Origin: Cryptomeria japonica
Lineage: Eukaryota > Streptophyta > Pinopsida > Cupressales > Cupressaceae
Length of the DNA stretch: 64,000 bases
Reading direction: 5' to 3'
Assembly: GCF_030272615.1 (NCBI RefSeq)
Contig: NC_081409.1
Span: 913,383,840-913,447,839, forward strand
The notes under the pieces were generated by a model, which was given only the letters and a program-made list of their open reading frames with translations, was not told the origin of the DNA and did not search any database. Both the position numbers and the translations under genes were made by a program. Positions 1 to 11,793 of this stretch are shown in pieces. Every line of letters begins with the position of its first letter. The first letter of the stretch is position 1.

Positions 1-259
1 TTTTAAATAAATATTAATTTATTTAAATGTGAGAGAAGATTTAATTAAATAAATATGATTTATTTATTTAATTAATGGTCTGAATTTGGTTAAGTGAATT
101 AAATCAAATAAATTGAATAATTTATTTAATTAATAGGAGAATAGGGTTAAGATGAATTAATTAAATATTAATTTAATTAATTATTAATTGATGGTTAAAT
201 AATCAAATAAATACTAAGTATTCATTTAATTAAGTGGACAGATTTATGTGACTACAAAT
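1..259 (+). mobile_element. 3' end of a gypsy-type LTR, cut by the window edge
   Basis: Very AT-rich sequence made of degenerate AATTAAATAAAT-like stretches and ending in a CTACA-type terminus near 259. The last 260 bp of the solo LTR at 22036-23491 have the same composition, word pattern and end, so I read this as the end of a second copy of that LTR family. The other end lies outside the window, so no TSD can be tested and solo versus 5' LTR cannot be decided. Confidence 0.5.
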
Positions 260-306
260 ACAATAAACAAAATTTTATTCCTGTCGGCTCAAGTGCCTGT
301 ATGTAT

Positions 307-1852
307 TGTTGCCACTACTGGTGAAGATTTTGCCAATGCCAGTGCTTGCCAGTGGTTTACCAGATGAATGTTGGGTGGCTGCTTGAAGGTTGCCAGTAGG
401 TTGTTGTTAGGTTGCCATCAATGACAACACCATCGTTTCTCACTAGAGTGTAGAATGCCAACATGTCTCACCAGTAAGGGCTTGTGCCAGTATGAGTTTG
501 TTGAATGTTCAAGTTTAAACTGACATTGTGTCGGTGAGTTGAGTGTATGCCATTGTGATGCTACATGAAGTTGAGGTGGCGAGCATGCAGAGGTCGGTGA
601 AGTTTCCATTGACATGGTTTTTGGAGTAGTTAGTCAACATTAAATGAAACAACCACAAATCATGGGTCAATAATAGATTGATGTGGCTTGAGGCAGAATG
701 AACGAAAGAGAAAGATCAGGGAGTTGTTGGCACCTAGATCAAAGCAAGGAAATTGGATTACAAGAGGACCTTGAGAAGGAAACAGCTAGGTCATAAATGA
801 GTTGACAGATTTCAAGGCCAAAAATCATGGTCGGGTTTGCTATTTTTGGCAAACATACTTTGGATAGATGAAAAACATGTGATGGCTTATTCCTCCAATG
901 CAGGTGTTTGATCCAAGGTGGATCAGATCAGATTGGATACAGATTTGGTCGAGAGAAGGAAACCCTAGCCACCCTTTGTTTGAATTGGTTTTTGGCGAGA
1001 AAGATTCAGTTTAAATATGGAGACCTAAGATAGATAGTGTTGTTGTTGAAGGGTGAAGAAAAGAGTGAAATTGTTGTCTGAAAGTCAAAGATAAAAACAC
1101 TTGAAGTATTTTGTGAGTGAAGATTGTATCAGTAAGGAGAAGAAGGGTAAACTAGTGTAAGATACAAACCAACAAATTGATCATAGAATGCAGAGGGGAC
1201 AAACAGAAAGAAGCAATACCTGATAGAGAGCGACCAAGTGTGACTTGAATTTAGCATAACAGAGGGAGAGAAGATTAAGGAGAGTTAGAACCAACATGAA
1301 GGCTAAGTTGTAGTGTGTGTTGAGTTGATACAAACCAGTAAGATAGAAACCGACAGTGCAAAGCTTTGAAAGGTTGCAAAGCTTCATTTGCAGCAAGGAT
1401 CTCAATTGTATATCTGAGTTTTCATATCATTTTCACTAAGTAGGTGCTTAGTGCAGGGGTCGTAGCTCCTTTAGGTTGTAGCCTATAAATTGTGTAGGGG
1501 TTAGTGCTCCTTTGAGTTGGTACTCATAAATTAGGGATTGGTGTTCCTTGGGTTGGTGCCCTAAAATTTGTAATCGGATTTTTTCCACTGTGAGGCTGGA
1601 TTGGAGCAGAAGATCTCCAACAGCTATTCTCACTGAGGTTTTTCCCACATTGGGTTTTCCTTGTACATTTGGTGTTGTGTGTTGCATCTTCATGTGTGTA
1701 TTTTATTAATCTTTTAGATATTTATCCTACACACCTTGTTTGTATTGCTTTGGTAATTGATATGCATTTTGTTCATTTCATATTGAACCGGTATAGCTCT
1801 AATTAAGTGAAAATTGTTTAAATCACTGATTCACCCCCCTCTTAGTGATCCA
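307..1852 (+). mobile_element. Copia-type LTR, plus orientation, boundaries approximate
   Basis: Starts with a TGTTGCC-type end near 307 and ends near 1852. It carries two marks shared by other LTRs in this window: a TTTTTCCCA...TTGGGTTTTCC segment (about 1639-1672) and a TTCACCCCCCTCTTAG segment (about 1829-1845) just before the 3' end. A degenerate tandem repeat lies at 1456-1576. Copia protease sequence follows almost at once (from about 1865), so leader and gag are missing and this is a deleted or rearranged element. I found no convincing TSD. Small minus-strand ORFs here show no recognisable domain. Confidence 0.5.
1456..1576 (+). repeat. Degenerate 40-45 bp tandem repeat inside an LTR
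   Basis: About three units follow the pattern GTxGT(A/G)GCTCCTTT-GGTTG(T/G)T-CCT-ATAAATT: 'gtagctccttt...ataaatt', 'tagtgctccttt...ataaatt', 'ggtgttcctt...aaaattt'. The units differ at many positions. They sit upstream of the conserved hairpin segment of the LTR. Confidence 0.5.
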
Positions 1853-1864
1853 TTGTGTCCAATA

Positions 1865-2290
1865 ATATCTTTAGTCCACTAGGTGGCTTCTTAATTCAAG
1901 AGCCTCTCATCATATGGCTTCATCTATGGATATGTTCTCTTCATATAGACATTATATTGTACCACACATCTTGATGGGTAATAACACTTATATGAGTGTT
2001 ACTAGGAGGGATTATATCCAAGTTGATGATGGCACATTTAATGATGTACTATATGTTCCTTCTTTATCATCCAATTTCCTTTTCATATATCAAATTACTC
2101 ATAGTGGCCAGGGTAAGATAGTAGATTTCACACCTATGTCAATGTTTATCAGAGACCTACACAGTAGATAACTTATTGTAGTTGGTATTATTGATCATGC
2201 ATCAATAATATTTGAGTTTTCTCATTTTTTGTCTCACCAAGCATGTAGTTCTATTGACTGGTCCTATCTCTTATGCATCTAAAGTGGATT
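1865..2290 (+). pseudogene. Copia Pol fragment: end of protease to GAG-pre-integrase
   Basis: The reading frame shows SRASHHMASSMDMFSSY, a decayed form of the copia protease active-site region (normally DSGASHHM). Then come QVDDGTFNDVLYVPSLSSN and a GAG-pre-integrase-like stretch ending FIRDLHSR. The open stretch spans 1914-2171. The catalytic Asp context is lost and stops follow, so it is not functional. No integrase or RT follows; the next 770 bp to the LTR at 3064 have no clear coding homology. The style resembles the remnants at 31.3-32.5 kb and 21.4-24.5 kb. Confidence 0.7.
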
Positions 2291-2839
2291 AGGTATATAA
2301 GGAGAGGTTGGTCATTTTAACCTATGTGTGATTTAATCTTCCACTATGTTATTGAGACTTGTGTTGAGACCCCTCCTCCACTTCTTTCTTCTTTAGAGGT
2401 TAGTTCAATCAATAGGTTGATAGTTCCCTTCCAGTTTCTACTATGTGGGATGAGTACTTGTTATATATTGTATGGTTATTTTCTACATCAGACACTCTAG
2501 ACATTGGGGGCATGATTGAGGATATTTTATTCCTCTTTGATGGAATATTGTGCATTCCTATCAAATCATCTGCAATGGTTCCTTTAGAGGTTGTTCATCC
2601 AATATCTTCATAGTTGTTTGGATTTTCTTTAGTTGATTCAAACATGTGGATAGTTGAGAAGTCTTCTATAGAACACATCATGATACTGTTTCTTCGACCT
2701 CCTTTCATGGAGTTTCTTCTATCTTAGCCATTGGATTTGTTTCTTCCCAAGGGGAGGAATGTAGTTTGTCACTCTTGGATCTCCATCAACATTCATCCTT
2801 GATCCTTCATCTTTGAAATTGGAGCTTCTCTCTTATGGG

Positions 2840-2920
2840 AGGATAAATAATATCTTCCTATATCTCTTATGGGGGGATGCATCATCTCTTTATTTCTCTC
2901 TTATGGGGGGATACATCATC
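2840..2920 (+). repeat. Short tandem repeat, unit about 27-33 bp
   Basis: Three neighbouring copies of a CTCTTATGGGGGGAT-A-CATCATCT-like word, the first (TCTTATGGGAGGATAAATAAT) more diverged. They lie between the copia fragment and the polypurine tract at 3055, possibly in the 3' untranslated part of that element. Confidence 0.55.
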
Positions 2921-3054
2921 TCCTCCTTCCTCTATTTGTGAGAGTTGCATTGGTTTGTAAATGGGTACCTAATCAGGCCTTGTTGTTGGGACCTATTCAT
3001 GCTTCCATCTTTGCATTTATCCTTAGCTTTTTAGCTTCTTCCTAAGGTAATCTC

Positions 3055-3063
3055 AAGGAGGAG
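3055..3063 (+). other. Polypurine tract of a copia element
   Basis: AAGGAGGAG sits directly before the TGTTGTTATAATTAGG start of the short LTR at 3064, the expected position for plus-strand priming. Confidence 0.6.
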
Positions 3064-3433
3064 TGTTGTTATAATTAGGACAATTAAATTATTGAATTAT
3101 TAAGATCCTTTAATAACTTTATTCACTTAAGATAAACTTAGTTTTTTTTTCCTTTTATTAAACTAGGCTAATAATAGCTTAATTGTCTCATTCATTATGG
3201 TTGTGACTCTTGGAACAAGCTAATTTAACCTAGCTTTAAGTTTCGCATCTAGGGTTTCATTCATCCTTTCACAAGGATTCATTCATTCATTGTAATAGAA
3301 TATGTTTTTGTGCAATCAATACATAGTTATCAGGTTGTGCTAAGAAAATTATCCTTGCTTGATTTCTCTATGTGACAAGTGTCGTGCTTGTAGATAATTC
3401 TTGGCTTGTGAAGTTAAATCATCAACTTCTACA
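3064..3433 (+). mobile_element. Short copia LTR (about 370 bp), 3' LTR of a truncated element
   Basis: Begins TGTTGTTATAATTAGG after a polypurine tract and ends TTCTACA, giving TG...CA ends. Length and start word fit small copia LTRs. It probably closes the element whose protease remnant lies at 1865-2290; most of pol is missing. The right end was placed where homology to the 7.2 kb repeat begins (about 3434). Confidence 0.55.
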
Positions 3434-3484
3434 ATACTCTCTAAGTCAATAATTATAAAATTGAAATTCTACAATTGATGTTCT

Positions 3485-4932
3485 TGATGGTATGATGAAA
3501 GAATAAGGATCCGATCAACTACTGAGATGGGGGGGGGGGGTGAATCAATAGATAGAAAACTGATATAAACTTTCACCAATCTCATAATCAACCTCAAAGC
3601 AAACTCTAAACTGACAAAATGCAATATCACTATTAAGATAAACCAGTTGACTGTTATAACAGATTACCAGTAAACAACTTGAAACTCACAAACATCAAAA
3701 TAATTTACTGACATAAGTAAAACCTCATTTCAGATTGTTGTCGGTTAACATAACATATCAAAGTGGATTAAGCAGTTAAGAAATTCAACCATAGTAAACA
3801 TAACCACAAAAACATTCACCACTTGACACAATATTTTTGACGTGGAAACCCAAATGGGAAAAACCATGGTGGAGATGAATACTCACAAGTATTCTGAACT
3901 CTTCTGAAGTTTGCCCTGTTAGGAGATAGACTTTTTAAGCTTTACAAAAGTCTTGTTAAGAACAGATCCTGTTAGGGACCACTCGGTTAAGGGATTGACT
4001 ATAATGCCCTATTAGAAGCAATACGCTGTGAGGAGTAACCTCGATAGAGGATTTGAAATCATGGCTAATGGACCACCTGGTTAGAGGATTTGAATAACAC
4101 TAAGTTTGTTAGAGCTTACCCGGTTAGGGGATTTTAATTGTTGTAATTGTTAGAAAACAATAGGGGTTTGTTGATCTGTTTGAATAGCACTACACTTGCT
4201 TGCTCAGATCCTTTTCATGCTCCCATCTGCCTTTACACAAACTGGAGATACATCATCTAGTTCGTCAACCACACTCAACTATAACTTTGCCAACTCTTAA
4301 ACAAAACAACTCATCGACCTTATAAACAAATCATCAGGCAGTAACACAACAAAAACCTAATTCTCTCATAGAGATTACAAACAATTTGGTTCAATTATGA
4401 CCATTGGATTACATAACAATCTTTTCACATCATTCAAGATAGCCTCGACCACTCGTTGATCACCGCTTCATCGAACTCAATAACTCATCACACGTTTTGC
4501 ATTACATGCAATATACTTTCTCATTCCCAAGAAAAAAACCGTTATCTCAACGCGCCAAAAACACTTTGAAACTATTCTCATACAGCATGCATACGTTTCA
4601 TAATTATTACCGCTCATCATCATATCATAAACCAATACAACCAATTCACCAAACTTAATCGGTTGGGGTTTATCAAATCAACATGTAAGGTTTACCGTTT
4701 CAACTCTCCATTACTTAGTAATACTGGTTCACTCCACAAAATCACCTACCGGGTACAGTTCCTTTCACTAGCTCTTCCTACCAGTTACAGTTCCTTTCAC
4801 TAGCTCTTCCTACCGGTTACAAAACAACATTATAACAATATCATTACCAGTTAATTGAAATCAATGACCAGTTAATTGAAATCAATGACAACATAATATT
4901 TCATTAATGCAATCTTCATGCAAATGCCAACA
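3485..4932 (-). mobile_element. Solo LTR, copia type, with perfect TSD GTTCT
   Basis: Starts TGATGGTATGATG, ends GCCAACA, and is flanked by GTTCT at 3480-3484 and 4933-4937. The minus orientation follows from the poly-G/GTGAAT segment near the left end (12 G at 3529-3540) and the hairpin segment at 3839-3870. It is the same family as the solo LTR at 41682-43175: both start TGAT and share internal stretches such as ACGTGGAAACCCAAA and repeated 'CGGTTAAGGGATT' words. No internal region remains, as expected after LTR-LTR recombination. It interrupts the repeat described at 4938-5870. Confidence 0.85.
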
Positions 4933-4937
4933 GTTCT

Positions 4938-5115
4938 ATCTTGGCATCAATGAGGGTATATATCCAACAAAATCAATCTCCTCATCCTCATGCTTCCTTA
5001 ACATTAATGATTGTATTCATCCAATAGAACCAATCTATACATCCTTATGCTTCCTTAACATCAATTACTGCATCTCCATATCCTCGTGCTTCCTTGATAT
5101 CGATGAAAATCTATG
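4938..5115 (-). repeat. Minirepeat array, unit about 60-70 bp
   Basis: Repeats of 'CATCCTCATGCTTCCTTAAC-ATCAATGA...ATCCAA.A.AATCAATCT'. The same array occurs at 7225-7370 in copy B. The recurring peptide SSCFLNIND seen in one frame is a consequence of the DNA repeat, not evidence for a protein. Confidence 0.55.
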
Positions 5116-5870
5116 TTCAACACCTTTACCATTGAGTTTCTATTAAATGCATCTAAATAGTAGAGGAGCGGGAAAGATGAGTTTATCAAGGGGAATGGCT
5201 TAAGGTTAATTAAAACATAAATAAATTATGGTGGGAGTAGGTTGTGGTTTTGTTCCAAAACATCGCTTGAATTAGGGAAAGTGTTAGAGAAAGAAAAGTT
5301 GTGTTTCTCTAGAAATTCAACACATCATACGAAGATGTTAGCTCCAAGTGAACCATTTCAACACTAGGCACACAATGGTCTTCTTCCATACGAAGGGATT
5401 GATAAAAGAAATGAGCTTATATGTTGTAGGTTTTGGAAGGTTATAAACTTCAAGAGACTTTGGGAAATGATCTTTTAGGCTAGTAATATGGTTTTTCATA
5501 GTCTCAAGATGGTCAATGGTGATCTTGAGAACTGAAATAGAAGTCATGATAGATTTGAAGACAAAACTATTGAAACTGAAAATAGAATCATCAAAACTTC
5601 GTATGCAAACCAAATAATAATCTTCTAATAGATAATCAATTATGTTTACTTTTAAAAGACCCTTTCATCATCTCCTATAAATTTAAAATTATAATATACC
5701 ATATAGGTTTTAATCTCAATCTTTTGATATAATCCCATTAGAATTCACTCAATTCATTCCAACAAAAATATAATTTAAAGATTTCAAGCTCCCATGGAGA
5801 ATTGTTTTTTTCTGAATAGATGTACAAAGTTTTAATTGAATATGACATGAAACATGAGATATGACACTTT
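4938..5870 (-). repeat. Direct repeat copy A, gag-like, interrupted by the solo LTR
   Basis: This stretch, with 3434-3484 on the other side of the solo LTR, aligns with 7172-8125. Shared landmarks are the CATCCTCATGCTTCCTTAAC minirepeats, 'GCATCTAAATAGTAGAGGAG', 'TCTAGAAATTCAACA' and 'CAAGCTCCCA(C/T)GGAGA'. The minus strand of 5338-5613 is open (91 codons, ending in KKTIVCLVLKWFTWS) and may be eroded gag, because a degenerate primer-binding site and an LTR lie immediately beyond at about 6003. I recognise no domain. Confidence 0.5.
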
Positions 5871-6002
5871 AGAAGGCATAGTTAGATCCATAAACTAGTT
5901 GTTCCTTGTTTGAGGAAAGAACCTCTTGTTCTATCACGTGTGCCATCCTAGATCTTACTTAAGTTGTTAGGATTCACCAACGAGTTTGGCGTTAATACCA
6001 AT

Positions 6003-7207
6003 TGTTACACACAAATATTGAGGAGGGAGGTGAATTAGTAATTGTTTATTTTTCATTTCGACTACCTCATAAATAATCAATGAAAAAGTAAGTAATGAAC
6101 TCATCCACACAAGAGAATAGAAAATTTATGTGGAAACCCAAAAGGAAAAAACTATGGTGATAATAGTTGCTTGTATCTATTGCCCAAATCTAGCCTCGCA
6201 AAATACTATAGAACTTATAGTAATTTTGTAGGTATCAACCCACATGAATTACAACCCAAGAAGAAGACAACAATCCCTTCACATTCTGATTTGCAAGAAT
6301 CAACCTATAGGAGACATCAATCCCCTTTGATTCAACTACAACACAACAATTGAGCACCAACTAAATTTGAGAGGCTTCAACCTCAATTACAATGTAGATA
6401 TGAGAACAACAAAATAATTTGTCATGATAATCTTTATAGTCACACTCGGTATATATTCAATTCAATTTGTATCATGAGTGACTTTGATTTACTTTGTAAT
6501 GTAGATTGTGTGGACAAGATATTGCATTTTGACTCACACGCTTTATCACTCATATTTATTCACCACCTTCACAACTTGCACTACCCTAAACTTCTCTAAT
6601 CCCTTGTATGAAATTGATCAAAAATATATATACATTCCACTAAGATGTTGTCAATTGTATGCCATCTTAGAACCTTTAATCATCATATGCAACTCATCAT
6701 TTTGACCAAAGATAAATTCTTAATTCAAAACAACATGTAATATGTAGTCAGCTTGACCCCAAATCAATTTTTTTAATGTAAGAATAAGGACACAATGTGA
6801 ATTTCATGTCACGAACTTAATTGATGTTATTTTATCTTCTCATGTTTTATCTAGCTGGTGCACATTTCCTATCTTTGGCACATCTATCTAGACATCATTC
6901 ATAGTTTACCAACAACCATATTGTTCACTCTACCACTTCTAGTTCTTAGTTTTGTAGGGAAAATCCTCTAAAACTTGAATATAACATGGTTCATATGTAT
7001 CTTTACTTAACTTTTGAACCACAAGCCAAAATAAGCAATAATGGTAGAATGCAATATAAAAAATAACGATAGTGTAACCTGACACAATCACCACTTCCAA
7101 GCAATAAACCTTAGAAACTAAACACAAACACTTTCAGACATCATTAATAGTGGTAGATGTTTAGGAATAATTTTTTCTAGTATAAGTCAATAATGATAAA
7201 ATCAACA
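6003..7207 (-). mobile_element. LTR-like segment with degenerate PBS, minus orientation
   Basis: Starts TGTTACACAC, then GAGGAGGGAGGTGAATTAG and TGTGGAAACCCAAAAGGAAAAAAC, the same order of marks as the other minus-oriented LTRs. Just to its left, 5991-6002 reads like a decayed reverse complement of TGGTATCAGAGC (about 9 of 12 bases). A likely end is ATCAACA at 7207. The small ORFs inside show no domain. No TSD found. Confidence 0.45.
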
Positions 7208-8125
7208 TTTTTGGAACAAACATTCCATCTTGACATCAATGACAGTATATGTCCAACAAAATCAATCTTCACATCCTCATGCTTCCTTAACGTCAATGGC
7301 ATTATCTATCCAACAAAATCAATTACTACATCCTCATGCTTCCTTCACATCAATGACAACCTATGTCAACACCACTACCATTGAGTTTCTCATAAAAGCA
7401 TCTAAATAGTAGAGGAGTGGAAAAGATGAGTCTATCAAGGGGGAATGACTTAAGGTTAATTAAAACACAAATAGATCAAGGTGGGAGTGGGTTATGGTTT
7501 GATTCCTAGAACATTGCATGAATTAGGGCTAGTGTTAGAGAAAGTAAGGTTGTGTTGCTCTAGAAATTCAACATGTCATGAGAAGATGTCAACGCCAAGT
7601 GAAAAAATTCAACAATAGCCACACAACAATCTTCTTCCATGTGAAGGGATTCATATGAGAAATGAGCTTCTATGTTGTTGGACTTGGAAGATTACAACTT
7701 TGAGAGAGTTTTGAAAATGAGCTTTAAGATTAAGAATATGGTTTTCTATAATCTTTCCTCATCATTAATATTGTCATTTGGGAAACAAGTACAAAATAAT
7801 CAATGATAATCTCGAAAAGTAAAATAGACATCATTATATTTTTACTCAAAAAATACCAATAACAATCTTTTAATAGATAATCAACTATTTTATTTTTTAT
7901 TTTTTATATAATGTAAAAAAATACTCATTCATCATCTCCTATTACAATATACCCAATGGATTCCAATCTCAATCTTTTTAAAACATCCCATTAGAATTCA
8001 ATCATGCCATTCCAACAAAACTATGATTTAAAGATTGCAAGCTCCCACGGAGACTTGTTTTTTCCTGAATAGGTGTGTACAAGAGTTTTGATTGAATATG
8101 ATGTATGAGACATGAGATATAAATA
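7208..8125 (-). repeat. Direct repeat copy B of 4938-5870
   Basis: Same order of landmarks as copy A about 2.3 kb away: minirepeats, then the 'TAGAGGAG' region, then 'TCAAGCTCCC', with many point differences and small indels. Finding a gag-side sequence on both sides of one LTR is unusual and suggests unequal recombination or tandem insertion. Confidence 0.55.
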
Positions 8126-8461
8126 AGCTATTCTTGTGTAAAATTTAAGAGACAATAGGACGACCAACTTCACATGGTTTGGCAGTGACATGCAGAGTAC
8201 AATATGTATCCTTTTTCAATTTAATTAATAATCCTTGGAATAACAGAAACCAACTGTGGATAAAACAAAGCAGGCGTTGAGATTTTGGGGCATGTGCCTT
8301 GTCACTTTCTTTCTATGGCCTCTCGTGCTTCTGTCACATTGCACAGAAATTTTGGTAGTCATTTACTCTAATAAATTATGAATTCAACAAACATTTCATT
8401 CACTCCAACATTTAATTTGGTCAATTTTCACTTATAATAGTTTGATATATCTATTATGCAT

Positions 8462-9830
8462 AGATTTATAGTTTGTAGAGTGTTTATTTCCCATGTCTTC
8501 AAGTTAATGATATTTAAAAAAGCATTAAAGTTATTTTTAGATCATTTATCATCTCATCGCATCAATAGAATGACCCATATTCAAATAAGTGAAAGTCTAA
8601 ACAAGTGGGTATCTTGTTAGGTGCATAGCTTCTACATTAATGATCAGAAAAGTTAAAAAGAAAATTTTTGAGTTCGCATTGAATTCCTTTGTCAAAAATT
8701 TCATAGAGTTCACATTGAATTCATTGTCGAAATTTCTTTTTTATTTTAAAAGAAATAATTAAGAATTTATGACTTGACAACCATTTTGAACTATAAATTT
8801 CAATCTAGAACCTTGAAAAATAAAGCACAAATTATAAAATCCAGTCTTCTATCTTGCCCAATACACATATTTCTGCTATAATATATAAACGCCTACAAAT
8901 AGATGTCATCAACAAATGTTAATCATAATTATTGGAAGAGGGTCTTTTATCTTATTGTAATTTAATCCCACCAACATTTAATGACATTAAAAATTTAAGC
9001 ACCTTCTAACTTTTTATTCACTTTTTGTCAATCTCAACTTTTAATTGTTAAACATATGTATTATGTATTATAGTTACTCATGTATTGAACCTCTGTAGAT
9101 TTATAGTTTGTAGAGTGTTTATTTTCCACATTTCTAAATTAATGATACTTAATAAAGCACCAAAGTTATTTTTGGATTCATTATCATCCCATCCCATCAA
9201 TGGGTCAAACCATATTCATATATGTGAAAGTCGAATGTTACATGTGGGCAGCTGGTTGGATGCATTATTTCTTTATTAATGATCATAAAAGTTAAAACTA
9301 TTTATGAAAAATCTTGAGTTCACATTGAACTCCTTTGCCTAAATTTCATAGAGTTCACATCAAATTTATTGTCAAATTTTCATATTTGTTAAAGAACCAA
9401 GTAAAAACTTGTGGCTATACGATCAATTATCATCCCATCCCATCAGTGGGACAAACCATATTCATATATGTGATATTCCAATGTTACACATGGCCATCTA
9501 TTTGGGTGTGTATAGTTGCTTTATTAATGATCATAAAAGTTAAAAATTTGTAAGAAAAATCTTGAATTCACATTGAATTCCTTTTTCAAAATTTCATAGA
9601 GTTCACATCAAATGCATTGTCAAATTTTCATATTTGTTAAAGAAGCAAGTAAAAACTTATAGCATAACAATCGATACAAATTGTAAATTTCAATCTTAAA
9701 CATAAAAAAACAAAGCACAAACTATACAAATCCAAACTTGTATCATGTTCAGTATACATATTTTGACTACAATAAATAAATGCCTACAATTTGCTATAAT
9801 CAACAATTGTTATCACGATTATTAAAACAT
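8462..9830. repeat. Three copies of an AT-rich dispersed repeat (8462-8940, 9096-9416, 9417-9830)
   Basis: The copies share 'TAGATTTATAGTTTGTAGAGTGTTTATTT' (first two), 'ATCATC(C/T)CATC-CATCA.T', 'CATATTCA.ATA.GTGA.A.TC', 'TTAATGATCA.AAAAGTTAAAA' and 'TTTCATAGAGTTCACAT'. The second and third are back to back; the first is about 155 bp away. The tails of the first and third also match ('AAAGCACAAA', 'CCTACAA'). I see no coding content and no terminal repeats, so the origin is unknown. Confidence 0.65.
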
Positions 9831-10150
9831 GCTCAATCATCGAATCATCTACCTTATTGTAATTTAACATATCTTCATCTCATATGCCTACCTCTCCTCC
9901 ATTACAAAATAATATAAAAGATTTTTTTGTAGGTAATGATCTTAACCACTCTTCTCGGCTAACAAATAGTTTCTTGTCACAAGTAATCAATATACTTTAA
10001 CATCACAACTATTGAAACATGCTCAATTGCCGAATCCAATCCCGTATTATAATTTAACATCTCACCATCTCGCATGACTACCTCTCCTCCATTATAAAAC
10101 AATATCAAGAATGGTTTCTTTGTAATGTTCTTAACCACTTTTCTCTGCTA
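9826..10150. repeat. Two-copy tandem repeat, unit about 187 bp
   Basis: 9826-10012 and 10013-10150 share AAACATGCTCAAT, 'TATT(G/A)TAATTTAACAT', 'CCTACCTCTCCTCCATTA' and 'CTTAACCACT(C/T)TTCTC'. The second copy is truncated. No coding content. Confidence 0.5.
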
Positions 10151-10973
10151 GCGGCCATATTCTACATCAACTTGAACATGTGACCCATGGGTCTGGTCTT
10201 ACTTCACGTCATTGACATTTACTTACACTAATAACTACACCAGTGCCTAATTTCAAACCAGTGACCCAGTCTTGGAAGTACCTAAGATGATGTGACCTTT
10301 GATAAGGTGGTGAACATTGATATATCCTTGAATGGGGACGACCTCTGTCTCATCCACAACTTTACAAGCAAAATGATAAAAGTAAATGTCAAAGTGCTTT
10401 CCTATTCCTATCAATTACAGTGCAATGAATTCAGTGCAAGGATGAAATATTGGAATAGCAGACAAAAAGCCATAAATACATGCTCATAGTCTCCCAAGCT
10501 ATGAATGCTAGTTACCTATCAAGATCACGCTGAAATCTATATTGCTTTTATCTGTTTTCATGACAGGTACATGGCAATTCACTATGCTTTCATGATACAT
10601 ATTGTATAGTTTCATATAAATCAAAGACCCAATTACAAAATGACATGGTTTTGGATGATGATGTAGAGCTACTAAAAAAAGATTAAGGATGAAAAGACAT
10701 GGGTGTTCACCGACTCTTATGCGGCCCCAAAACACAATGGAAATGGGGCCACGCTGATGCAGCTTTCATTTTGTGAAGAAAATATTGAACAGTCATGTCA
10801 TTGTGGTCCTCCATGGATTACAAAATCTACATGCTCATATGTGGAAACTCCATGCTTTTATAGTAAATCTAATCAGATTGGAGTTGTGACTTTATTTAAA
10901 TTTGACAGTCGCATCTAGTGTTACAACTTTTCCTTTTAAGTATTAAGTATTGTTTTTCATAATATACATAATT
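10151..10973. other. Unassigned stretch
   Basis: Short overlapping ORFs exist (for example 10703-10918 on + and 10508-10735 on -), but none has a recognisable domain, an ATG context worth defending or a splice pattern I trust. I see no repeat structure, LTR mark or RNA gene. Confidence 0.4.
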
Positions 10974-11580
10974 TTAGTCTATTAGATGCATAATACATCT
11001 GTGTATAAGCACCTTAAAAGTTTTTACCAAAGCAATTTTTAGTCTTTCGTTATGGTATAAAAAATTGACATCAACGTATTGAGAATTAAATAAGATCAAT
11101 GGAATCAAAATGATTGGACAAAGAAATTTTTGTCCTCTACATAAACAATTAATATATGATTGTAGAGAAGAAAAGTACACACCTTTACCCTTTTCCCTCT
11201 CATTTTATGCCACTTTCTAAGGAGGTTCTACGTATATAGCCCTAGCACATGTTTTTGTCCAACTTTTTATGTGATTGACATAGATTTTGATTATCAATTA
11301 AAAATACCATTTTTCCTTTTCTCAAATTAGTCACACTTCTCAAATCAATGTTTTCTTTACACATGTTATGTTCACCCTCATGACCTTTACTCTCTTAGTT
11401 ATAAATTTAAAGTATATTATAACCCATGCAAACTAGCCTAATGTTACCATTACCAAAAATTTGACTAGGACTACTATAAAAGGACATAACCCCTAATTAA
11501 TTTCATTTATAAAGAATCATAATCATTGTCATGCATTGAAATACATAAAATTAAGGAATGTAAACTTGGTCACATATAGA
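10974..11580. repeat. Tandem duplication, unit 1
   Basis: Aligns with unit 2, which is 11581-11793 plus its continuation at 19648-19990 on the far side of Element 1. Landmarks: 'GCATAAGCA(A)CCT-AGAAGTT-TTACCAAAG', 'TTGACATCAA(C/T)GTATT', 'TATATGATTGTA-AGAA', then 'CCCTCTCAT', 'CCACTTT', 'ACATGTTTT', 'CATAGATTTTG' and 'TCTCAAATTAGTC'. No coding content. Confidence 0.65.
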
Positions 11581-11793
11581 AGAGTGTATAAAATCGCTGG
11601 CTATATTTTGAGCATAAGCAACCTAGAAGTTCTTACCAAAGTGATTAATAACTTTTTGTCATGGTATGAAAATTTGACATCAATGTATTAACAATTTAGT
11701 AACATTAATGGAATCAAAAATAATTGGAGAAAAAAAATTAAACTCTTCCAATAAAATTTACTATATGATTGTAAAGAAAAAAAGGGTTATGCC
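11581..11793. repeat. Tandem duplication, unit 2, left part (continues at 19648)
   Basis: The left half of unit 2 stops at the ATGCC TSD (11789-11793) of Element 1 and resumes after the second ATGCC at 19648-19652. Joining the two halves restores the layout of unit 1, which independently confirms the insertion boundaries. Confidence 0.7.

Noticed and set aside
4938..5115. SSCFLNIND peptide repeats as a repetitive protein
   Set aside because: The peptide repeat follows from a DNA minirepeat that also occurs at 7225-7370 in a degenerate form, and the frames are not conserved.
10703..10918. Small ORF as a host exon
   Set aside because: No recognisable domain, no supporting splice context and no neighbouring exon-like ORFs.
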